Positions 7,767 through 16,780 of a DNA stretch of 64,000 nucleotides are shown here, in pieces; position 1 is the first letter of the stretch; every line of letters starts with the position of its first letter. The position numbers were made by a program, and so were the translations under genes. The DNA is taken from contig NZ_CP121354.1 of assembly GCF_029674545.1 (NCBI RefSeq), positions 682,001 to 746,000 on the forward strand, read 5' to 3'. The stretch comes from Mesorhizobium sp. WSM4904. GTDB taxonomy: Bacteria > Pseudomonadota > Alphaproteobacteria > Rhizobiales > Rhizobiaceae. Under the pieces are notes generated by a model that did no database searches, was not told the DNA's origin, and saw only the letters and a program-made list of their open reading frames with translations.

Positions 7767-10241
7767 TCAATCCGTCTCGTCGCGCTCCGGCGCGTGGTCG
7801 CGCCGGCCGGTCAGGATTTCGCGCTTGCCGACGTGGTTGGGAGCGCCGACCAGGCCTTCCTTCTCCATGCGCTCGACCAGCGAGGCGGCGCGGTTGTAGC
7901 CGATGCCGAGGCGGCGCTGGATGTAGGAGGTCGAGCATTTCTTGTCGCGCTTGACCACCTTGACGGCTTCCTCGTAGAGGGCGTCGCCATCCTCGGCGTC
8001 GATCGAGCCCTTGTCGAAGACCGGACCGGTGTCGGCCGCCTCTTCCTCCGCCTCCTCGTCGGCGGTGACCGTATCGAGATATTCCGGACGGCCTTGCGCC
8101 TTCAGATGCGCCACGACGTGCTCGACCTCCAGGTCGGAGACGAACGGGCCATGCACGCGCGCGATGCGCCCGCCGCCGGCCATGTGCAGCATGTCGCCCT
8201 GGCCGAGCAACTGCTCGGCGCCCTGCTCGCCAAGGATGGTGCGGCTGTCGATCTTCGACGTCACCTGGAAGGAGATGCGGGTCGGGAAATTGGCCTTGAT
8301 GGTGCCGGTGATGACGTCGACCGACGGACGCTGCGTGGCCATGATCAGGTGGATGCCGGCGGCGCGCGCCATCTGCGCCAGCCGCTGGATGGCGCCTTCG
8401 ATCTCCTTGCCGGCCACCATCATCAGGTCGGCCATCTCGTCGACGATGATGACGATGTAGGGCATCGGCGCGAGGTCGATTTCCCGTTCCTCGAACAGCG
8501 GCTCGCCCGTGCCCTTCTCGAAGCCGACCTGCGTTTGCATGACCACGACCTCGCCGCTGTCGCGGGCGGCGGCGGCGCGCTGGTTGTAGCCGTCGATGTT
8601 GCGCACGCCGAGGCGCGCCATCTTGCGGTAGCGCTCCTCCATCTCGCGCACCGCCCATTTGAGCGCCGTGACCGCCTTCTTGGAATCGGTCACGACGGGC
8701 GTGAGCAGATGCGGGATGCCGTCATAGACGGACAGTTCCAGCATCTTCGGGTCGACCATGATGAGACGGCATTCCTCCGGCTTCATCCGGTAGAGCAGCG
8801 ACAGGATCATCGTGTTGATGGCGACCGACTTGCCAGAGCCGGTGGTGCCGGCGACCAGCAGATGCGGCATCTTGGCGAGGTCGGCGATGACCGGCTCGCC
8901 GCCGATCGTCTTGCCGAGGCCAAGCGCCAGCCTGCAGGACGTGTTGCGGAAGCCTGCCGATTCGATCAGCTCGCGGAAATAGACCGTCTCGCGGGTTTCG
9001 TTGGGCAGCTCGATGCCGATGACGTTGCGGCCCGGCACGACGGCGACGCGCGCCGAGATCGCCGACATGGAGCGGGCGATGTCGTCGGCCAGGCCGATGA
9101 CGCGGCTCGACTTCACCCCCGGCGCCGGCTCGAACTCGTAAAGCGTCACGACCGGACCCGGCCGGACATGGATGATCTCGCCCTTGACGCCGAAATCCTC
9201 CAGCACGCTTTCGAGCAGGTCGGCGTTCTGCTCCATCCGCTCCTGCGACATGTAGAAGCCCTGGCCCTCAGGCGGCATCTGCAGCAGATCCTCGGATGGA
9301 AGCTCGTAACCGGCCGCGACAGCCGCAGGCGCGACCTTGCCGGCGACCGGCAGGGAGGGCGCGGACCTCGCGGGCCGGGCGCTCCTTGCAACGGCAACCG
9401 GCGCGGCGTCCGCCGCTTCGGGCGCGCGCGATTCGGTCTCCAACGGAGCGGGCCGGGCGGCGGGCGCGACGGCCGGTGCCGCTACCGAGGCAGGGCTTGC
9501 GGTCGGCCCATTCGAGCGCCATTCGATGACGCGATAGAACGAAACTGCTTCGCCTACCGAGGCGGTGCGAGACGGGCTCGGCTGCGCCGGCGCAGGCCTC
9601 ACCGGCGCGGGAGCGATGGGCGGCTGCGCCGGATCGTGCAGGCGTGCCCGCGCCAGGCGTTCGGCGAGCAAAGGCATGCTGAATTCGAAGAACGCATCGT
9701 CGGAAAGGTAGGACCAGCGGAATCTCGGCTGCGGCTTTTGCGCCGGAGTGGCGACCGCTCGCGGCGACGTGGTGATGGCCTGCTGCGGCCCGACTGCGGA
9801 GGCAGCGGTGGGAACTGCCCGGGTCGGATTTGCCGTTTCAGCCGTCGGCGGCGCAGGACGGGTGGAATCGCCGGCGGGAGCCGCCGTTTTGGCCGACGCT
9901 TCGTCGTCAGGCTGCGCTGCTGGCCGCTTGTCGGAATCCGGGGTGCGGGTGAAACGCACGTTGGGCGCGAGGAAGAAATATTGCTGCCAGGGCTGACGGG
10001 CAAACTCGCCGCCGCCAGCCGAATCGAACGAGGCTGCGTCCGATTCGCCTCCGATCGAGTCCCGCAGCGTGACAACCTGCCCCGTTTGGCCCTGCCGCGG
10101 CGAGTCCGCGCCATGCTCGCCCGCTTCCGCCGCACGACGGTGATCGTCGTTGTCGTAGGCGGAAATACCGGAAAGATTGGCACGGGAGAAACGCATGGAT
10201 GTCATACTCGAGACTCGTCGAATGAACGTGTCCCGAGACAT
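7767..10241 (-). CDS. ftsK: FtsK/SpoIIIE-family DNA translocase without membrane domain
   Basis: DNA motor protein that pumps double-stranded DNA toward dif during division. The 824-residue product starts with a polar, Pro/Ala-rich linker (1 to about 330) and has no hydrophobic N-terminal segment, so the four-helix FtsK membrane domain is absent. The motor follows: alpha domain from about 340 ([20 protein letters not shown]), Walker A GTTGSGKS near 462, Walker [11 protein letters not shown] near 595, and a [20 protein letters not shown] segment. The winged-helix gamma domain ([19 protein letters not shown], about 757-810) that reads KOPS is intact. Start alternatives are ATGs at 10205 and 10196. 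A second, membrane-bound FtsK probably exists elsewhere in the genome; that is inference. Confidence 0.92.
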   Translation of the reverse strand: MSRDTFIRRVSSMTSMRFSRANLSGISAYDNDDHRRAAEAGEHGADSPRQGQTGQVVTLRDSIGGESDAASFDSAGGGEFARQPWQQYFFLAPNVRFTRTPDSDKRPAAQPDDEASAKTAAPAGDSTRPAPPTAETANPTRAVPTAASAVGPQQAITTSPRAVATPAQKPQPRFRWSYLSDDAFFEFSMPLLAERLARARLHDPAQPPIAPAPVRPAPAQPSPSRTASVGEAVSFYRVIEWRSNGPTASPASVAAPAVAPAARPAPLETESRAPEAADAAPVAVARSARPARSAPSLPVAGKVAPAAVAAGYELPSEDLLQMPPEGQGFYMSQERMEQNADLLESVLEDFGVKGEIIHVRPGPVVTLYEFEPAPGVKSSRVIGLADDIARSMSAISARVAVVPGRNVIGIELPNETRETVYFRELIESAGFRNTSCRLALGLGKTIGGEPVIADLAKMPHLLVAGTTGSGKSVAINTMILSLLYRMKPEECRLIMVDPKMLELSVYDGIPHLLTPVVTDSKKAVTALKWAVREMEERYRKMARLGVRNIDGYNQRAAAARDSGEVVVMQTQVGFEKGTGEPLFEEREIDLAPMPYIVIIVDEMADLMMVAGKEIEGAIQRLAQMARAAGIHLIMATQRPSVDVITGTIKANFPTRISFQVTSKIDSRTILGEQGAEQLLGQGDMLHMAGGGRIARVHGPFVSDLEVEHVVAHLKAQGRPEYLDTVTADEEAEEEAADTGPVFDKGSIDAEDGDALYEEAVKVVKRDKKCSTSYIQRRLGIGYNRAASLVERMEKEGLVGAPNHVGKREILTGRRDHAPERDETD

Positions 10242-10457
10242 AGAAAGCGATGGTTAACAAGACCTTCCAACTGGGCTCGCGAAGGAGCAAGGAGTGGAGA
10301 CCCTAGGTGGTGTAGCGCCGCGTTCCTTCACACCCCCTCTGGCCTGCCGGCCATCTCCCGCAAGGGTAACGGTATGCACACATTTCCAAGCGGCTGGTCT
10401 TTGGCGATAGCGTGCATGGCAGCTTGGCGCATGCATTGTCTTATGTAGCGCTGGTCG

Positions 10458-10620
10458 ACCCCCACTCCGTCTCGGCTTCGCCGAGCCACCTCTCCCCCGA
10501 TCGACGGGGTAGAGGAAGGCGCCAGACTTTCTACCGCCAGCGCTCGTCCAGCAAGGCTCCCTTCCTTTCCCTCCGGAGGGGGGAAAGGTGGCGCTGCGAA
10601 GCAGCGACGGATTGGGGGAA
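10458..10620. repeat. Intergenic palindromic repeat, family B, copy 2
   Basis: Same architecture as the element at 7561-7690: CCCCCACTCCGTCTCGGCTTCGCCGAGCC, CACCTCTCCCCC, later CCTTTCCCTCCGGAGGGGGG, AAAGGTGG, and a GCGACGGATTGGGGG end. Degenerate pieces also occur at about 10300-10370 and 10670-10720. The two larger copies bracket ftsK. The 10242-10744 gap holds no gene. Confidence 0.6.
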
Positions 10621-10744
10621 CCGCGTGACAATCAAGCCTCAGGTTGATCAGTAGTCACGGAAGATGTGTGCACCCCCTAGCCCGCAAAGGGGGAGATTGG
10701 CAGCGCCGCGCCCTCCATTCCGACGAACCCGACAGGCAGCTCGG

Positions 10745-11452
10745 TCAGGTCGGTTCCGACGCCTGCTCCTCGGCGGTAAGCGTCGCGGTGCCGTAGGCCT
10801 TGAGGAAGACGTTCACGCCGGAGCGCACGACATGGTCGATCTCGGCCTGGGTCGGCGCCTTGGTACGGTAAGAGAAGATGCACTGGCGAAACAGGCCGGC
10901 GAGGCAAAGGTCGGTAAGCTGATAGGCGGCGAGTTCAACATCCTCGATTTTCAACAGGCCACGCTCGACAGCGGCGTTGAGGAAGGCGGCGACCTTGTCG
11001 TGGCCGCGCTTGGGGCCGCGCTCGTAAAAGCGCGCGCCAAGCTCGGGAATCCGGTCGGACGCGCCGATCACGGTGCGCTGCGCCTGTATGACCTTGGCCG
11101 AGGTGATCTTCATGACCAGCACCTTGCCAAACTTCACCAGCGTCTCGCGCAGGTCGTCGGCGTGGTCCAGGACGTCATACATGTTCTTGAAGATGGTGCC
11201 GCGCTCTTCCTCGATGAGGGCCTCGAACAGCTCTTCCTTGTTGGCGAAATAAACGTAGATCGTGCCCTTGGAGACGCCGGCCTCGCGCGTGATGTCGTTC
11301 ATGGAGGCGGCCTCGAAGCCCTTGTCGATGAAGACGCGGCGCGCGCCCTCGATGATCTGGGCCCGCTTGACCGGATCCTGGCCGGCTGCCGGACGGCCTT
11401 TGCGCAGGTCGAGCAGATCGCTATCTGCTGTCGTTTCGACCATTGAAGTCAT
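10745..11452 (-). CDS. TetR/AcrR-family repressor, divergent from emrAB locus 2
   Basis: A 235-residue regulator. The N-terminal HTH is typical of TetR: RAQIIEGARRVFIDKGFEAASMNDI, followed by AGVSKGTIYVYFANKEELF (about 48-67). The C-terminal ligand-binding part resembles the AcrR/TetR_C-type domain. ATG at 11452 or 11443 are both possible. It is divergent from an EmrA/EmrB pair, and the 125-base gap contains two GAACC-N4-GGTTC palindromes, one close to each gene. This strongly suggests that it represses both itself and the pump, with release by a pump substrate; the ligand is unknown. Confidence 0.94.
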   Translation of the reverse strand: MTSMVETTADSDLLDLRKGRPAAGQDPVKRAQIIEGARRVFIDKGFEAASMNDITREAGVSKGTIYVYFANKEELFEALIEEERGTIFKNMYDVLDHADDLRETLVKFGKVLVMKITSAKVIQAQRTVIGASDRIPELGARFYERGPKRGHDKVAAFLNAAVERGLLKIEDVELAAYQLTDLCLAGLFRQCIFSYRTKAPTQAEIDHVVRSGVNVFLKAYGTATLTAEEQASEPT

Positions 11453-11458
11453 ACCTCA

Positions 11459-11485
11459 CGAAATATTTCGAACCAGGCGGTTCGA
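11459..11485. promoter_or_regulatory. TetR operator 1 (regulator side)
   Basis: TCGAACC (11468-11474) and GGTTCGA (11479-11485) form a perfect 7-base inverted repeat with a 4-base spacer, 16 bases upstream of the TetR start. It abuts a second perfect 12-base palindrome CGAAATATTTCG (11459-11470). Confidence 0.75.
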
Positions 11486-11533
11486 TTTGCTCTTGATATG
11501 GGCCTCTTTACGCGCTATGTCAATCATCAATTC

Positions 11534-11547
11534 GAACCGAACGGTTC
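11534..11547. promoter_or_regulatory. TetR operator 2 (emrA side)
   Basis: GAACC-GAAC-GGTTC repeats the core and 4-base spacing of operator 1, 30 bases before the emrA ATG. Two sites with the same core in one divergent intergenic region are good evidence for a shared repressor. Confidence 0.75.
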
Positions 11548-11577
11548 AGTCTGACTGACTTACCCAGAGAGATTATC

Positions 11578-12762
11578 ATGTCCTCGAACGCGCCCGCCAC
11601 CGCCGAAGTCCGTAATTTTCCCAACGCCAAGGTCCAGCCGTCGACCGAAGCGCCGGAAGTTCCCGTCCAGCCCACTCCCGTCGCTCCCGTCGAAGCGCCC
11701 GCCAAGAAGAAGCGTTCGGTCCGCTCGTTCCTGCTGCCGATCATCGGGCTTGCCCTCCTCGGCGCCGGCTCCTGGTACGGCTACAACTACTGGGCCGACG
11801 GCCGGTTCATGATCTCCACCGACGACGCCTATGTCCAGGCCGACATGTCGTTCGTGTCGCCGAAAATCTCCGGCTATGTGGATAAGGTGCTGGTGAGCGA
11901 GAACCAGAGGGTCAAGGCCGGCGATCCGCTGTTCGTCATCGACGACGGCGACTACAAGATAGCCGTTGCCCAGGCCGAGGCGCAGATCGCGACCTTGGCG
12001 AAGACGCTTGACCGCATCGACGCGCAGACCAAGGCGGCCCAGGCCTCGCTGGCGCAGGCGCAGGCGCAGAAGATCGCCGACCAGGCGGCGGCCGACAACG
12101 CAGCGCGCGCCCAGGACCGCGCGGCGCAGCTGCTCAAGACCCATGTCGGCACGCAGGCGCAGCTCGACGACGCCCAGACCGCGCTCGACCAGGCCAAGGC
12201 GGCCCTTGCCGGCGCCGACGCGCAGATCACCGCGGCCCAGGCCAATATCGGCGTGCTGGAAGCCCAGCGCGCGGAGCAGGCAAGCACGCTCGCCTCGCTG
12301 CAGTTGACCCGCGACAAGGCCCAGCGCGACCTTTCCTTCACCGTGCTCAAGGCGCCTTATGACGGCGTCGTCGGCAACCGCTCGGTCGAGCAGGGCGACC
12401 TCGTCAGCCCCGGCCAGAAGCTCGCCGTCGTCGTGCCGATGGACAAGCTCTACATCGTCGGCAACTTCAAGGAGACGCAGCTTGGCCGGCTGGTGCCCGG
12501 CGAGAAGGTCCGCATCACGGTCGACGCCATCGACGGCCAGACCTTCGAGGGCACGGTCTCGTCGCTGGCGCCGGCCTCGGGTGCGGTGTTCTCGCTGCTG
12601 CCGCCGGAAAACGCCACCGGCAACTTCACCAAGGTCGTGCAGCGCGTGCCCGTGCGCATCGACGTGCCGGCCGACGTGCTGAAGACCGGCAAGCTGCGCG
12701 CCGGCCTGAGCGTCATCGTCGCCGCCGACAGCCGCACCGCGCCGGCCGCGACGACCAACTGA
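11578..12762 (+). CDS. HlyD/EmrA-family membrane fusion protein (locus 2)
   Basis: Periplasmic adaptor of 394 residues for the MFS pump encoded next. It has a polar, Pro-rich N-terminus, a basic stretch (KKKRSVRS), one membrane helix at about 49-70, the STDDAYVQADMSFVSPKISG lipoyl-like entry, an Ala/Gln-rich coiled coil (about 130-250), and the beta-barrel ending in LAPASGAVFSLLPPENATGN, characteristic of EmrA. The first gene of a two-gene unit (124 bases to the permease start), it is controlled by the divergent TetR protein. It is clearly distinct from the locus 1 EmrA at 3899-5191. Confidence 0.94.
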   Translation: MSSNAPATAEVRNFPNAKVQPSTEAPEVPVQPTPVAPVEAPAKKKRSVRSFLLPIIGLALLGAGSWYGYNYWADGRFMISTDDAYVQADMSFVSPKISGYVDKVLVSENQRVKAGDPLFVIDDGDYKIAVAQAEAQIATLAKTLDRIDAQTKAAQASLAQAQAQKIADQAAADNAARAQDRAAQLLKTHVGTQAQLDDAQTALDQAKAALAGADAQITAAQANIGVLEAQRAEQASTLASLQLTRDKAQRDLSFTVLKAPYDGVVGNRSVEQGDLVSPGQKLAVVVPMDKLYIVGNFKETQLGRLVPGEKVRITVDAIDGQTFEGTVSSLAPASGAVFSLLPPENATGNFTKVVQRVPVRIDVPADVLKTGKLRAGLSVIVAADSRTAPAATTN

Positions 12763-12886
12763 GCAGTTTGGGGGGCGGTCCGACGGCCGATCGAGCGCCG
12801 GGCCGCCCAGCCTGCCAGCTATTTGTTTCGATGCAATTCCGGACGGAAAACCACTTTGCCGGAATTTGCTCCAGGGAGGCCATGAC

Positions 12887-14491
12887 ATGGCAACCGCGAC
12901 CATCACAGCAGGATCAGTGCCGGCACGGCCGGCAGCCGCCGCGCCCGCCGACCACATGCCGGTGCGCCGCGTCATCGCCTTCCTGGCGATGGTCTTCGGC
13001 ATGTTCATGGCGATCCTCGACATCCAGATCGTCTCGGCATCGCTGGCCGAGATCCAGGCGGGCCTCAGCGCGAGCTCCGACGAGATCCCGTGGGTGCAGA
13101 CCGCCTATCTGATCGCCGAGGTGGTGATGATCCCGTTGTCGGGCTTCCTCAGCCGCATGCTGTCGACCAGGGTGCTGTTCACCATCGCCGCCGCCGGCTT
13201 CACCGCGGCCAGCGCGCTCGCAGCGACCGCCACCAACATCGACCAGATGATCGTCTACCGCGCCATCCAGGGTTTCATCGGCGGCGGCATGATCCCGAGC
13301 GTCTTCGCGGCCGCCTTCACCATCTTCCCGCCGTCGCGTCGCGCCGTCGTCTCGCCGATGATCGGCCTGGTGGCGACGCTGGCGCCGACCATCGGCCCGA
13401 CGGTGGGCGGCTATATCAGCCACGCCATGTCCTGGCACTGGCTGTTCCTGATCAATGTCGTGCCCGGCATTTTGGTGGCGACGGCGGCCTGGTCGCTGAT
13501 CGACTTCGACAAGCCCAACCTCAAGCTGTTCTCGAAGTTCGACTGGTGGGGCCTGATCGGCATGGCCGCCTTCCTCGGCTGCATGGAATATGTACTGGAA
13601 GAAGGCCCGAACCATGACTGGCTGCAGGAGCAGGCCGTCTTCATCTGCGCCGTGATCATGACCGTCGGCGGCGTCATCTTCTTCTGGCGCGTCTTCACCG
13701 CCGAGGAACCGATCGTTGACCTCAGGGCCTTCAGCAACGTCAACTTCGCCTTCGGCTCGCTGTTCTCCTTCGTCGTCGGCATCGGCCTTTACGGGCTCAC
13801 CTATCTCTATCCGGTGTTCCTGGGGCGCATCCGCGGCTACGATTCGATGATGATCGGCGAGGCGCTGTTCGTCAGCGGCCTGGCCATGTTCTTCACCGCG
13901 CCCGTTGCCGGCATCCTGTCGAACAAGATCGATCTCAGGCTGATGATGATGATCGGCTTCTTCGGCTTCGCCACCGGCACCTGGTGGATGACGCATCTCA
14001 CCGCGGACTGGGATTTCTACGAGCTGCTCGTCCCGCAGATCCTGCGCGGCTGCTCGATGATGCTGTGCATGGTGCCGATCAACAACATCGCGCTCGGCAC
14101 TTTGCCGCCGGAGCGGCTGAAGAACGCGTCGGGCCTGTTCAACCTGACCCGCAATCTCGGCGGCGCGGTCGGCCTGGCGATCATCAACACGGTGCTGATC
14201 GACCGCAACGCCTTCCACTACGCAAGGCTCTCCGAGCATGTCGAGTGGGGCAGCCAGGCGGCGCAGACCAAGCTGCAGAACATGACGCTGAACTTCGAGC
14301 AGACCGCCGGTCTCGACGCCACCAGCGCCGCGATCTCGAAACTGTCCGGCATGGCGCATCAGCAGGCGGCGCTGCTGTCATTCATGGACGTCTTCTTCAT
14401 GCTGACGGCGCTGTTCGCCACGCTCGGACTGCTCGTGCTGTTCATCAACAAGCCGGCCGACCAGCGCGGCGGTGGCGGCGGAGGCCATTGA
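12887..14491 (+). CDS. MFS efflux permease, DHA2/EmrB family (locus 2)
   Basis: A 534-residue, about 14-helix drug:H+ antiporter. The ATG at 12887 is chosen over an in-frame TTG at 12866 because GGGAGG lies 7-8 bases upstream. Features include the first helix FLAMVFGMFMAILDIQIVSA, a motif A-like loop GFLSRMLSTRVLF, and a motif C-like segment LAPTIGPTVGGYIS. The C-terminus ends in a Gly run and His. The conserved LDTTIVNVA motif is altered to LDIQIVSAS, as in one EmrB/FarB-like subgroup. It works with the upstream EmrA. A strong terminator follows. Confidence 0.93.
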   Translation: MATATITAGSVPARPAAAAPADHMPVRRVIAFLAMVFGMFMAILDIQIVSASLAEIQAGLSASSDEIPWVQTAYLIAEVVMIPLSGFLSRMLSTRVLFTIAAAGFTAASALAATATNIDQMIVYRAIQGFIGGGMIPSVFAAAFTIFPPSRRAVVSPMIGLVATLAPTIGPTVGGYISHAMSWHWLFLINVVPGILVATAAWSLIDFDKPNLKLFSKFDWWGLIGMAAFLGCMEYVLEEGPNHDWLQEQAVFICAVIMTVGGVIFFWRVFTAEEPIVDLRAFSNVNFAFGSLFSFVVGIGLYGLTYLYPVFLGRIRGYDSMMIGEALFVSGLAMFFTAPVAGILSNKIDLRLMMMIGFFGFATGTWWMTHLTADWDFYELLVPQILRGCSMMLCMVPINNIALGTLPPERLKNASGLFNLTRNLGGAVGLAIINTVLIDRNAFHYARLSEHVEWGSQAAQTKLQNMTLNFEQTAGLDATSAAISKLSGMAHQQAALLSFMDVFFMLTALFATLGLLVLFINKPADQRGGGGGGH

Positions 14492-14526
14492 GGAAGCCGG
14501 AACCCCCGCCTGGCATCCTCACGCGC

Positions 14527-14567
14527 GACCCCGGAAATCGTTGCCGATTTCCGGGGTCGTTTCTTTT
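14527..14567 (+). terminator. Rho-independent terminator of emrAB locus 2
   Basis: A perfect 14-base stem (GACCCCGGAAATCG / CGATTTCCGGGGTC, arms 14527-14540 and 14545-14558) with a TTGC loop is followed by GTTTCTTTTT. This is a classical intrinsic terminator. It sits between the convergent emrB and msrB genes, and may stop minus-strand transcription as well. Confidence 0.9.
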
Positions 14568-14588
14568 TGGATAAAGGGAAGCGCTGCC

Positions 14589-15092
14589 TCAGGCGGCTGC
14601 CGGCTTGAAGCTCAGCGCCACGCCGTTGATGCAGTGGCGCAGCCCGGTGGGCGGCGGGCCGTCGTCGAAGACATGGCCGAGATGGCCGCCGCAACGCCGG
14701 CAATGCACTTCGGTGCGCGTCATGCCGAGCGAACGGTCCTCGGTCTTGCCGATGGCGTTGGGGATCTCCTGCCAGAAGCTCGGCCAGCCGGTGCCGGAAT
14801 CGAACTTCGTTTCCGACGGATAGACCGAAAGGTCGCAGCCGGCGCAGGCGAAGATGCCCTTGCGGTGTTCGTTGAGCAGCGGGCTGGTGCCCGGATATTC
14901 GGTGCCCTCTCTGCGCAGCACGTCGAAGGCGGCGTCCGAGAGGATGGCGTGCCATTCGGCATCGGTCTTGGTGACCTCGAAGGTCTCGGCGGCCAGAGCA
15001 GGCTTGGCGCCACCCATGCGCAACGCCGCTCCGGTTCCGACGGCGAGGGCGGTGGCGGCGGCACCGCTCCAGAGAAAGTCGCGACGGTTCAT
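14589..15092 (-). CDS. msrB: Peptide-methionine (R)-S-oxide reductase MsrB, Tat-exported
   Basis: Reduces methionine-R-sulfoxide in proteins. The start at 15092 is preferred because CAGGAGGAAAGG sits immediately upstream; the ATG at 15110 lies before that ribosome site. The 167-residue product starts MNRRDFLWSGAAATA, a twin-arginine signal, so the enzyme is exported folded to the periplasm. The SelR domain follows, with two zinc-binding CxxC motifs (FACAGCD and CRRCGG), HLGHVFDDGP and the catalytic cysteine in RHCINGVALSF. Cytosolic MsrB is the more common form, so the Tat signal indicates envelope repair. Confidence 0.93.
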   Translation of the reverse strand: MNRRDFLWSGAAATALAVGTGAALRMGGAKPALAAETFEVTKTDAEWHAILSDAAFDVLRREGTEYPGTSPLLNEHRKGIFACAGCDLSVYPSETKFDSGTGWPSFWQEIPNAIGKTEDRSLGMTRTEVHCRRCGGHLGHVFDDGPPPTGLRHCINGVALSFKPAAA

Positions 15093-15242
15093 GGCCTTTC
15101 CTCCTGACATGATCTTACAAACTAGGACGCCGCCGGAAAGTCAAAAGCCGGTGACGGCCCGCCTGCGCCACCCCGCATCGACCCAAGCCCTGGCGATGCG
15201 GAGCGGCGCTTGACGGCAGCGCGGATCGTGGGAGAGAGAACC

Positions 15243-15282
15243 GTGCGGCCGGCTGGGACACACCTCACTTCGCCGGCCGCAC
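15243..15282 (-). terminator. Terminator-like hairpin after fasciclin gene
   Basis: GTGCGGCCGGC (15243-15253) pairs perfectly with GCCGGCCGCAC (15272-15282), 8 bases beyond the fasciclin stop codon on the minus strand. The T-run is weak, so this is only a probable terminator. Confidence 0.5.
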
Positions 15283-15290
15283 GCGCTTTG

Positions 15291-15848
15291 TTACATCTTC
15301 GGCAGAAGAACCTTGTCGACGACGTGGATGACGCCGTTCGACTGGCGGACATCGGCGATGGTGACATGGGCGACGTTGCCGTTCTCGTCGGTCACGGTGA
15401 CCTTGCCCTTTTCCGACTTCAGCGTCAGCGCGCAGCCGCCGACCGTCTTGACCTCATGCGCGCCGCCATCGGCCTTGGCCATCTTGGCGACGTCGGCGGC
15501 CATCGCCTTGGCGGCGATGACGTGGCAGGTGAGGATCTTGGTCAGCTTGTCCTTGTTCTCGGGCTTCAGCAGCGTCTCGACCGTGCCCGCAGGCAGCGCG
15601 GCGAACGCCTCGTTGGTCGGGGCGAAGACGGTGAAGGGACCGGGGGTTTGCAGCGTGTCGACCAGGCCAGCCGCCTTGACGGCGGCGACCAGCGTGGTGT
15701 GGTCCTTCGAATTGACGGCATTCTCGATGATGTTCTTCTTGGCATACATCGGCGCGCCGCCGACCATCGGATTGGCGGCATAGGCAACGGCGCCGAGCGC
15801 GGAAAGGCCGATCGTCGAGGCAAGCAAAAGGGTGGCGAGTTTACGCAT
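15291..15848 (-). CDS. Secreted fasciclin-domain protein (FAS1)
   Basis: A 185-residue protein with a Sec signal (MRKLATLLLASTIGLSALGAV, likely cut after AYA at about 25) and a single FAS1 domain. The domain shows GPFTVFAPTNEAFAALPAG (H1 box) and a C-terminal NGVIHVVDKVLLP (H2 box). The start at 15848 is supported by GAGGAG upstream; an in-frame ATG at 15911 would precede the signal. FAS1 proteins act in adhesion. It lies next to an ECF sigma/anti-sigma pair on the same strand, an arrangement that mirrors the SigK regulon of mycobacteria, whose targets MPT70/MPT83 are FAS1 proteins. Confidence 0.95.
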   Translation of the reverse strand: MRKLATLLLASTIGLSALGAVAYAANPMVGGAPMYAKKNIIENAVNSKDHTTLVAAVKAAGLVDTLQTPGPFTVFAPTNEAFAALPAGTVETLLKPENKDKLTKILTCHVIAAKAMAADVAKMAKADGGAHEVKTVGGCALTLKSEKGKVTVTDENGNVAHVTIADVRQSNGVIHVVDKVLLPKM

Positions 15849-16048
15849 GATATCAGTCTCCTCGGGTTGTTTTTCCCATCCTTGGGAACGCGAGGAGATA
15901 CGAGGCATCAAAAACTTAGTTTCGCGAGCCTCGAAATTTTTTATTCGCCGAACTGAATTCGAATACGCCGTACTTAATCACACGCAACCGCTCCCGCCCG
16001 ACTGCGATAGGCAGATAGACTTCGGTTAACCTTGAAAATTTCCAGCGA

Positions 16049-16780
16049 TCAGATGCCCTTAAGGTCGCCGGCGGCGACGACGGGGCCTGTCGGCCGGCCG
16101 GTCGGCGAACCGCCGGTCGGCTCGAGGCTGACGGCGAGCACGGCGCCCTGCGCCAGCTTTCGCTGGACGGCGGGCGTGACCGCCATGCGCGCGGTCTGGC
16201 CGGCCGGGATGACGCCCATCGAGACCGGCGCGTTCTTGCCCTCGATCATCCACAGCTCGAAGTCCTTGCCGGCGCCGCGCTCGCCGGAAACCAGCGAGAG
16301 GCCGACCTCCTGGCGCGCCGCGTCATAGACCGCGAGGTATTTGACGTTGCTGTTGTCGGCGGCGAGCGAGGCGACCAGCCTGGTCTCGGGGGGCGGCAAT
16401 GACGGATTGACGAAGGGCAGGGCGACAAAGACGGCCAAAGCGGCAAGCGCGGCGGCGGCAAGCCCGCGCCAGAAGGCGAGGCTCCCCAGCAGGCCGGCGC
16501 CGGGAGCGGATGCGGCGGCCGAGGAGGCAAAGAGCCGGCGGTCGATCGCCGCCTTGACCGAGGTAGGAGGCTCGATCGCGGCATAGGCGGCCGCCATCGG
16601 CGCGAAGTGGACCTCCCAGGCATCGACCAGGCGGGCAAACGCCGTCTCGGTGTCGATGCGGCGCGAAGCGATCTGGCGCTCGTCGGCCGACAGAACGCCA
16701 AGAACGTATTCGGCGGCGAGCAGGTCGTCGCCTCCGCGTTCCGGTCCGTTGTCTTCCGCCAGCGTCATCTTTCCAGACAT
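16049..16780 (-). CDS. RskA-like anti-sigma factor
   Basis: A 243-residue single-pass membrane protein that should hold the ECF sigma factor encoded just upstream. The N-terminal cytosolic part (LLAAEYVLGVLSADERQIASRRI, about 15-40) is the usual anti-sigma zinc-less domain, followed by a membrane segment at about 100-120 and a periplasmic RskA domain containing DFELWMIEGKNAPVSMGVI. The ATG at 16780 lies inside the sigma gene, overlapping it by 16 bases, so the two are translationally coupled. Release is expected by regulated proteolysis, as known for RskA; the signal is unknown. Confidence 0.9.
   Translation of the reverse strand: MSGKMTLAEDNGPERGGDDLLAAEYVLGVLSADERQIASRRIDTETAFARLVDAWEVHFAPMAAAYAAIEPPTSVKAAIDRRLFASSAAASAPGAGLLGSLAFWRGLAAAALAALAVFVALPFVNPSLPPPETRLVASLAADNSNVKYLAVYDAARQEVGLSLVSGERGAGKDFELWMIEGKNAPVSMGVIPAGQTARMAVTPAVQRKLAQGAVLAVSLEPTGGSPTGRPTGPVVAAGDLKGI

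Noticed and set aside
7662..10448. A 928-codon plus-strand frame opposite ftsK
   Set aside because: It is antisense to the clear FtsK gene; its protein is rich in Arg/Asp/His/Gly without domains, a common by-product of high-GC codon bias.
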